A DNA stretch of 64,000 nucleotides from Plotosus lineatus (taxonomy: Eukaryota > Chordata > Actinopteri > Siluriformes > Plotosidae): NCBI GenBank assembly GCA_024760905.1, contig CM045733.1, positions 29,270,001 to 29,334,000 of the forward strand, in the 5' to 3' direction. A program made the translations under genes and the position numbers. Shown one piece after another: positions 55,734 through 64,000 of the stretch. Position 1 is the stretch's first letter, and the number at the start of each line of letters is the position of its first letter. Below the pieces are notes generated by a model. The model was not told the origin of the DNA. It saw only the letters and a program-made list of their open reading frames with translations, and ran no database searches.

Positions 55734-56613
55734 ACATACAGCACTGTAGTTTTCAAAAATGCCCACTAGAGGAACATACTGTATTGCATTAGGCATGATA
55801 TGACTGAATTCAGGTATTAACTGCATTCAGTCCGAGAAGCTCAGCCACGCCCCCCAGCCGGAACCGGAGAACAAAACGGAGTTTTAGAGTGATAGAGTAA
55901 GAGGCGTTACAAACCAAAGAAGTGGTGATGTTAATGTCAGTTAATCCTCTGGTGCAGAGGTGAGTGCTTTTGTTTATTGGGAGTAAATGAGAATAGTGAA
56001 TTCAGGTGTGTGCTCCCGAGCAGCTCAGCCACGCCCCTCAGGAAGTAAAAAGTTAGTTAGAGGCATAGCGCCAAAATCAAAGTCCCTCAAAACACAGACC
56101 ATAACAAAAAGGACATAAAAGAACAAGAAATGTAATAAATTGGATAAACAAAACAAAATGAGAAATGTGCTACACCACAGTAAATAAAATATAACACACA
56201 CACACATTTTAATCATTACCTTAGGCCATGTACTGGAATAATAATTAAAAAAGACTTTAATAGTGGAGTGTTTTACAACAGTTCAAAGGATTACTGTATT
56301 CCTCTTCAGCAATGACGTGACTTGTTCCTGAGAAAGTCTTATTTCTTCAGAAGAGACATCCAACTTCATTACCTTTTTCTGGTGCTTAAGGAGGCGTTTG
56401 AGTGAAATCATAGAACTTAACTGGTAATTAAAACACACTAAAAAGGCTCATTGCCAACTTGTGCGCAAATGAGGAAAAAGGGGCGTTACATCACCTCAAC
56501 CAATCAGCAGGAAGGAGGACAGTCATTGGCTGAATTTGAATGACGTGCGAGCTGCTCCGTCCATGAATACTCAAACCGCGAGTGCAAAACCGCGAATAGT
56601 CAAGGGCCTACTG

Positions 56614-56669
<56 letters not shown>
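56614..56669. repeat. (TTA)n microsatellite
   Basis: About 18 TTA units. Confidence 0.97.
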
Positions 56670-58270
<1,601 letters not shown>

Positions 58271-58442
58271 GATCAGAGTACTTTCTCTGTCATAAAAACT
58301 GCTGATAAAGATCAGTTGAGTTTCATGACATCATCAGAGAAGTGTGACAGGTTTTCCCTTCATGAAAGTGTGTCTCAGATTGGCCATTTAGACTAATGGT
58401 GTCAAGAGATCAATAGATTAAATCAGTTTAAAATCCTGTCAT

Positions 58443-58446
<4 letters not shown>

Positions 58447-58496
<50 letters not shown>

Positions 58497-58573
58497 TTCC
58501 CATGAGATTTATGAAACAATTAGCACCTATGTCGGTCCAGATAGGGAGCATCTGTATATCTCTATAGTGTGTG

Positions 58574-58605
<32 letters not shown>

Positions 58606-58608
58606 TGC

Positions 58609-58647
<39 letters not shown>

Positions 58648-58751
58648 ATTTTCCCTGCAGGCTCATATTTCTTTGCACACATGACACTTGCCATTAAAAT
58701 CACATTCAATTACCATTAAACTCAGCAGGCTAGCGTTAATGTCTATATTAA

Positions 58752-58806
<55 letters not shown>
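58447..58806. repeat. Cluster of (AC)n, (GT)n/(GTGC)n and (AC)n arrays
   Basis: AC at 58447-58495, GT with seven GTGC-type units at 58567-58645, AC at 58753-58806, separated by short unique sequence. Confidence 0.96.
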
Positions 58807-58808
<2 letters not shown>

Positions 58809-59239
58809 AAAAAGTAATAGGATAAGATGTATAAAATACCTACCTACCATTGCTTTGTGAACACATTTTACATGAAGTGTGGTTTTAAGAACAGCTGGAT
58901 TTTATGATATGTTTCCATGATAAAAATGAGAGAGGGTATAAGTGCAAGGGCCATTAGAGGTTCACTGCACAGGTTCTGAGCGATATTCCATGCATTTACT
59001 TTCTCTCTCTCTCTCTCTGTCTGCCCACCCCCCTTGGCTATCTACCTATTTATCCATCTATCTATCTATCTCTCTCTGTAGATACACAAGGAGCTTGTGT
59101 CCTTCCGAGCACTTCATAACACATCCATAACAATCCAGTGGGCCACCACACAAAACCACATACACACAGGCACACACAAGCTCTGGTCATACAAGCATTT
59201 TCCAAAGCACAAAAACACACCCAGACCAGGAGACAGGGG

Positions 59240-59300
59240 CAATGACCAATCAGAGGTGCTTGTCTTATCACCCCGAGTTTGAGTGGGGAGGGGCGGAGCT
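59240..59300 (+). promoter_or_regulatory. CCAAT plus GC-box cluster (possible promoter)
   Basis: gaccaatcag (59244-59253) is a consensus CCAAT/NF-Y site. About 32 bases on, ggggaggggcgg (59285-59296) is an Sp1/KLF GC box. No TATA box or downstream gene was recognised, so promoter function is conjecture. Confidence 0.3.
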
Positions 59301-59414
59301 GAGGCACTAAGTCACTACACTGACTGCTAAGCCTGCTGCAGTTATGCTAGCTCGGAGATGGGAGCCTCAGGCTGGATTTGTGACAGCCAAATCACATCAG
59401 TCTATGCTGATTAG

Positions 59415-59416
<2 letters not shown>

Positions 59417-59461
<45 letters not shown>

Positions 59462-59480
59462 ATCCCCCTTTCTTTTTCTC

Positions 59481-59541
<61 letters not shown>

Positions 59542-59730
59542 TTTCCTATCTCTCTCTTCTCCCTCCCTCCCCTAGATTTACTGAGTGAGGCAGAGATGGA
59601 GGAGGAAAGAACTCTCGCACTGGGTTTTTTAATAGGAAAACGATCGCTATCTCCAAATTGAGTCTCTGCAAACTTTAATAAAGGCTACAGGGTTGAGTGG
59701 CATTTTGCATGCTGATTCCGGCCCCGATTG

Positions 59731-59761
<31 letters not shown>

Positions 59762-60046
59762 GATGAGACCGGGTTGCCATGGGAAAAATGTGCTCCCAAA
59801 GAAGGGGAATGAAAGAGCGAGAGAGAGAGAGAGAGAGAGAGATTTCCTTTTCTGAGAAAACGATTGACTGCTGAATATAAATGTGTGAAGCACATTGCAA
59901 GGCACCAGGCTGATGGAGAGCGAGAGAATGAATCTTTCTCTGGAGGTAAAATAAACCGGTTCCATTCGGTGCCGCTTTTGCCAACAGTTCCAAAAGACAC
60001 ATTAAACATACAGCAGTGTTGAAGCTGTAGATATTGTACGAACAGA

Positions 60047-60112
<66 letters not shown>
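59417..60112. repeat. Pyrimidine and purine tracts: (CT)n, poly-T, (GA)n
   Basis: (CT)n at 59417-59457 and 59487-59539, T tract at 59731-59761, (GA)n at 59816-59841 and 60051-60113. These produce the Ser-Leu frames on minus. Confidence 0.95.
59575..60045. other. Complex sequence between low-complexity tracts
   Basis: Between the tracts is evenly composed DNA (gaaaacgatcgctatctcca, gattccggccccgattgg, accggttccattcggtgcc), with no transposon similarity recognised. A 21-codon ORF starts at ATG 59596. It may be a 5' UTR or conserved element; unproven. Confidence 0.25.
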
Positions 60113-60115
<3 letters not shown>

Positions 60116-60259
60116 TAACCAAATACCACCCTACATAAATCTCCTCTGGTATTAGCATTTATTTTCAGTTGTGTATTTTAGCCCAACAATCAGCTTTATT
60201 TGTAGACACAGTGGATAATCCAAAGCACTATCTATGGTGATTTCAAACATTTACTTTAT

Positions 60260-60600
60260 TCTTTGACCAATCCATACAATTTTGGTATGACTTTCAGGAA
60301 ATGTATCATTAAACAGGCAGATTGATGAGCCACCACATGAAAAAGACTTGCTTAACATGTTGTAGGTCCACATTGTGTCACCAGAATGGCTCTGTGCCAT
60401 TGGGGCATGGACCCTATTGGACCTCTTAAGGGATTCTGTGGTTAGAGATGATAGCAGCAGGTCCTTTATTCCTTGCAACTTGAGAGGTGGGATTCTGTGG
60501 ACAACAATGGTTTGTCTAGCACATACACTTCTGATTGGACTAAAAGAAGAGGAACGTGTCATGCTGAAGAATACAAGCTTCTGTTTACCTGTCTGCATCA
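60260..60600 (-). mobile_element. Tc1-type transposon fragment (antisense)
   Basis: The plus strand reads gatagcagcaggtcctttat, ccttgcaacttgagaggtgg and attctgtggacaacaatggt, resembling antisense of a fish transposase repeat known from memory. Very diverged. Confidence 0.42.
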
Positions 60601-60702
60601 TCATGCCAATTTGCCGTTATACATAATGATTGACTGCTTGCTTTTTGGCAGGAACCAGGCTCATAGCAGTGTCTGGGAATATATACGAAGACAATTTATT
60701 GT

Positions 60703-61045
60703 TCATCAGTTCATTTTCTGTACCTGCTTAATCCTAATTAGGGTCACGGGGAGGCTGGTGCCCATCCCAGCCAACTTTGGGCGAGGGCAGAGTACACCCT
60801 GGACAGCTCGCCAGGCCATGGCAGGGCGGAAACACGCTGACGGCTTTGCAGCCTACTCTTGTCGAAAGTCAGCAATGGTTCTTTTACATGCCTCACACCA
60901 TAGACAGTGAGAGACATGGCCGGCCTTTGATAACCCAGTTAGCTGCACTGGGGGGGACAGTGACAACCTTGTGGAGAGTGGGACTCGAACCCCCAACCTT
61001 TGGATCAGCGATCCAGTGCCCTATACCACTAGACCACCACTGCCC
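60703..61045 (-). mobile_element. SINE-1, full length, L tail, 13-bp perfect TSD
   Basis: gacaatttattgt is identical at 60690-60702 and 61046-61058. Minus-strand: head (agaccaccactgccc), B box, middle, L tail (cctaattagggtcacgggga). Low divergence from 43750-44096. Confidence 0.95.
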
Positions 61046-61058
61046 GACAATTTATTGT

Positions 61059-61315
61059 ATTTTTAAAAAAAAAAATTCACCAAAATAACCAAAGAAAATG
61101 ATAACACTGATTTGTCCCGAGAATATGGCTTATTTATTTCTTTACAACATCAACAAAAATAATTAATCATTTAATAATTTATAAGGGCATGGGAAACCTC
61201 ACTTTTTTTGGGCAGTGCCTAAATATGAATATCACTGGTGGGACCTAAAAAAATACAAAAGAAAAAAGAAAACAAAAAAATTAAAATAATGTATGCGCTT
61301 AACTTTGGAACCTTG
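61059..61315. other. Non-coding AT-rich stretch
   Basis: No recognised repeat or gene. Confidence 0.4.
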
Positions 61316-61317
61316 TA

Positions 61318-62860
61318 TAGGTCCTTCTCAAAAAATTAGCATATTGTGATAAAGTTCATTATTTTCTGTAATGTACTGATAAAAATTCAACTTTCATATA
61401 TTTTAGATTCATTGCACACCAACTGAAATATTTCAGGTCTTTTATTGTTTTAATACTGATGATTTTGGCATACAGCTCATGAAAACCCAAAATTCCTAGC
61501 TCAAAAAATTAGCATATCATGTTCAGGTAGTCTAAACGAGCTATTAACCTAATCATCTGAATCAACCAATTAACTCTAAACACCTGCAAAAGATTCCTGA
61601 GGCTTTTAAAAACTCCCAGCCTGGTTCATTACTCAAAACCGCAATCATGGGTAAGACCGCCGACCTGACTGCTGTCCAGAAGGCCATCATTGACACCCTC
61701 AAGCAAGAGGGTAAGACACAGAAAGAAATCTCTGAGCGAATAGGCTGTTCCCAGAGTGCTGTATCAAGGCACCTCAGTGGGACGTCTGTGGGAAGGAAAA
61801 AGTCTGACAGAAAACGCTACACAACCAGAAGAGGTGATCGAACCATGAGGAAGATTGTGGAGAAGGGCCGATTCCAGACCTTGGAGGACCTGTGGAAGCA
61901 GTGGACTGAGTCTGGAGTAGAAACATCCAGAGCCACCATGCATAAGCCACTTTTGAACCAGAAACAGCGGCAGAAGCGCCTGACCTGGGCTACAGAGAAG
62001 CAGCACTGGACTGTTGCTCAGTGGTCCAAAGTACTTTTTTCGGATGAAAGCAAATTTTGCATGTCAATCGGAAATGAAGATGCCAGAGTCTAGAGGAAGA
62101 CTGGAAGAAGGAAATGCCAAAATGCCTGAAGTCCAGTGTCTAGTAGCCACAGTCAGTGATGGTCTGGGGTGCCATGTCAGCTGCTGGTGTTGGTCCACTG
62201 TGTTTTATCAAGGGCAGGGTCAATGCAGCTCGCTATCAGGAGATTTTGGAGCACTTCATGCTTCCATCTGCTGAAAAGCTTTATGGAGATGAAGATTTTA
62301 ATTTTTCAGCACAACCTGGCACCTGCTCACAGTGCCAAAACCACTGGTAAATGGTTTACTGACCATGGTATTACTGTGCTCAATTGGCCTGCCAACTCTC
62401 CTGACCTGAAGCCCATAGAGAATCTGTGGGATATTGTGAAGAGAAAGTTGAGAGACACCAGACCCAACACTGTGGATGAGCTTAAGGCCGCTATCGAAGC
62501 ATCCTGGGCCTCCGTAACACCTCAGCAGTGCCACAGGCTGATTGCCTCCATGCCACGCCGCATTGAAGCAGTCATTTCTGCAAAAGGATAACTGAACATA
62601 ATTATTTGAAGGTTGACTTTTTTTGTATTAAAAACACTTTTTTTTTATTGGTCGGATGAAATATGCTAATTTTTTGAGATAGGGATTTTTGGTTTTTCTT
62701 TACTATTTTGCCAAAATTATCAATATTAAAACAATAAAAGGCTTGAACTACTTCAGTTGTGTGTAATGAATCTAAAATATATGAAACTCTAATGTTTATC
62801 AGTACATTATAGAAAATAATGAACTTTATCACAATATGCTAATTTTTTGAGAAGGACCTG
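61318..62860 (+). mobile_element. Tc1-like transposon, near full length (1543 bp), inactive
   Basis: Outer inverted repeats (aggtccttctcaaaaaatta at left; the same inverted at 62841-62860), with TA outside each end (61316-61317, 62861-62862). Inner direct-repeat motifs 'gctcaaaaaattagcatat' (about 61499-61517) and its inverse near 62665-62680 give the IR/DR layout with two transposase-binding sites per end. Structure is intact but the transposase is broken. Confidence 0.93.
61647..62591 (+). pseudogene. Tc1-like DD34E transposase, inactivated
   Basis: Start MGKTADLTAVQKAIIDTLKQ; HTH IGCSQSAVSRHLSG (about residues 33-46); GRKKSDRKRYTTRRGDRT linker; second HTH; first catalytic Asp in LFSDESKF. 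A TAG at 62091-62093 replaces the Trp codon of VWRKTG. A frameshift about 62110-62150 and a compensating one near 62300 follow. The second catalytic Asp is Asn (FQHNLAPAH, codon 62313-62315). The third, Glu, is intact in PDLKPIENLW, 34 residues on. It normally cuts and pastes its element at TA sites. The full frame would be about 315 residues. Confidence 0.92.
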
Positions 62861-62862
62861 TA

Positions 62863-63502
62863 CTTTTAGACTGGAGTACTCTGTTTTAAGTTATCATTAA
62901 CAAATATGAAAAAAGAGCAGAAATATTTTTCTTTGTTCAGAAAAGCGAGTTGGAGATAGATCTGTAATTACTTAGCTTCTCAGAGTCAAGCCTTGGCTTT
63001 CCAGAATTAGAGTGACTAGAGCTCAGTTTTATGTTGGGTAGAACAGAGCAAGAGCAAAATAAAAAGAAAAGCCATTGTTGAAGAATATAATGAGAAGAAA
63101 AAAGAAGGCCTGAGGAGAAGGCATAGGATCATACTTTCTTGTTGTCTTGATGAGCTTCGCAGGTGCAATAGTGGAGAGATCAGAAAATGAGCAAATTCCA
63201 TAATCACACTGTTTTGGTAGTCGGCGAGCTAGCATTAAAGTCATGTGATAAGATTCTACCAGTAAAAATGTGTCTTAGTTTTATACATGAGCCTTTGACA
63301 GGAAACCCTTCATGACAAAAATGTAAATGTAATCTGAAAAATTCGTCTTAACAGTTAAGCCAAGAACAACATTTCATCAGCAACCTCAGCTGTGTTAATT
63401 AGATAAAGTTTTGTGATGCTTGCATAGAGAATCTTTCCTGATCTCATCATACAAGAGTAGTTCTGGATATTGTGTCCTTACATATGCATGCTCTTTGTAA
63501 GA
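62863..63502. other. Non-coding stretch
   Basis: No recognised repeat or gene. Confidence 0.4.
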
Positions 63503-63866
63503 TACAGTGGTGCTTAAAGTTTGTGAACCCCTAAGAATTTTCTAAGTTTCTGCATAAATATGACCTACAACATTTATCAGATTTTTACAAAAGTCCTAAA
63601 AGTAGATGAAAAAAACCCAGATAAATAAATGAGACAAAAATATTTTACTTGGTCATTTATTTATTGATAAAAATGATCCAATATTGCATATCTGTGAGTG
63701 GCAAAAATGTGGGAAACTTTGATGTCAGTATCTGGTCTGAACCCATTTTGTAGTAATAACTGCAAAGAAATGTTTCCAGTAAGTGTTGCTCAGTCCTGCA
63801 CATCAGCTTGGAGGAATTTTAGCACATTCCTCCATACAGAACAGCTTCAACTCTGGGATGTTGGTG
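63503..63866 (-). mobile_element. Tc1-like transposon end, interrupted by MITE
   Basis: tacagtggtgcttaaagttt, tgtgaacccctaagaatttt, acttggtcatttatttattg and cttggaggaattttagcaca match the end and antisense transposase start of a Tc1-like family common in fish (from memory). It breaks off at TA 63867-63868 where a MITE begins. Confidence 0.7.
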
Positions 63867-63868
63867 TA

Positions 63869-64000
63869 CAGACACTCCCCGACTTACATTTTAGTTCCGG
63901 ACGGCCGAACGTAAGGTGAAAAAAAACGTAAGTTGTTACTGTATTTTCCAATGATGTATGATCTACTAGTAGTTCATACTGTACTATACATCTATATATA
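63869..64000. mobile_element. Pogo-type MITE family f, left end
   Basis: CAGACACTCCCCGACTTACA matches the terminal repeats at 47077 and 47678 (CAGAYGCTCC...). Preceded by TA. The right end lies beyond the window. Confidence 0.7.

Larger units (their letters stand above)
54795..56613 (+). mobile_element. Pogo-type element family e, longer copy with nested SINEs
   Basis: Left end agtaggcccttgacattcgc and right end (inverse) cagtaggcccttgactattc are clear inverted repeats. It is about 1.2 kb without the two SINE-1 insertions (55147-55733). Two GC-box-like direct repeats (gctcagccacgcccc at 55840 and 56020) lie inside. No transposase frame was recognised. Confidence 0.8.

Noticed and set aside
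59647..60158. 160-codon minus ORFs over 59647-60158
   Set aside because: Open mainly because of (CT/GA)n and poly-T/A tracts; no domain or codon signal.

Overview
The window looks like non-genic or deep-intronic DNA from a teleost fish. It is AT-rich and crowded with long (CA)n, (TA)n and (GA)n microsatellites. Its interspersed repeats are of kinds abundant in fish genomes: Tc1-like, pogo/Tigger-like, hAT and TTAA-site DNA transposons, L2 and RTE LINEs, and tRNA-derived SINEs. I found no complete host protein-coding gene and no genuine tRNA, rRNA or other RNA gene. Almost every open reading frame is a decayed transposon protein, a SINE shadow, or a translated microsatellite. The species cannot be resolved from the sequence alone.

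Layout. 1-2545: minus-strand LINE with endonuclease and reverse-transcriptase remnants. 3.6-7.1 kb: several SINEs, then a minus-strand RTE LINE split by a pogo-type MITE that itself carries a SINE. 7.4-8.6 kb: a foldback Tc1-like element. 8.7-15.6 kb: a plus-strand L2 LINE cut up by a hAT element, a TTAA element (with its own SINE), a MITE and a plus-strand RTE fragment. 16.8-17.4 kb: an RTE element reduced to its two ends. 18.4-19.2 and 26.5-27.2 kb: two close copies of a pogo/Tigger element, each keeping a short open CENP-B-like DNA-binding ORF. 22.5-26.3 kb: a dense cluster of MITEs, a mariner-like element and a second hAT copy. 29-32.2 kb: microsatellites and decayed Tc1-like elements. 33.3-45 kb: longer quiet stretches with scattered SINEs. 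46.5-47.9 kb: nested MITEs. 49.15-49.68 kb: repeat-free, higher-complexity DNA. 50.7-51.1 kb: a duplicated unit forming a perfect 40-bp palindrome. 52.8-56.6 kb: three consecutive pogo-type elements, the last with a SINE inside a SINE. 59.2-60.0 kb: a CCAAT/GC-box cluster and complex sequence between pyrimidine/purine tracts. 61.3-62.9 kb: an almost intact-length but inactivated Tc1-like transposon. 63.5-64.0 kb: another Tc1-like end interrupted by a MITE.

The dominant theme is one tRNA-derived SINE family, called SINE-1 here, with about 27 copies or fragments. All share a tRNA-like head (A and B boxes, resembling tRNA-Ser with a GCT anticodon loop) and a common middle, but they end in one of two unrelated 3' tails. 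The R tail matches pieces of the RTE elements in the same window. The L tail ends ...ctaattaggattaagcggtt... plus short repeats, as in L2-type tails. Both forms have copies with clear target-site duplications, so both were mobilised, presumably by different LINE partners. The nested insertions give a relative insertion history for the region. A few repeat-poor stretches could be conserved noncoding or promoter DNA, but that cannot be tested without alignment to other fish.
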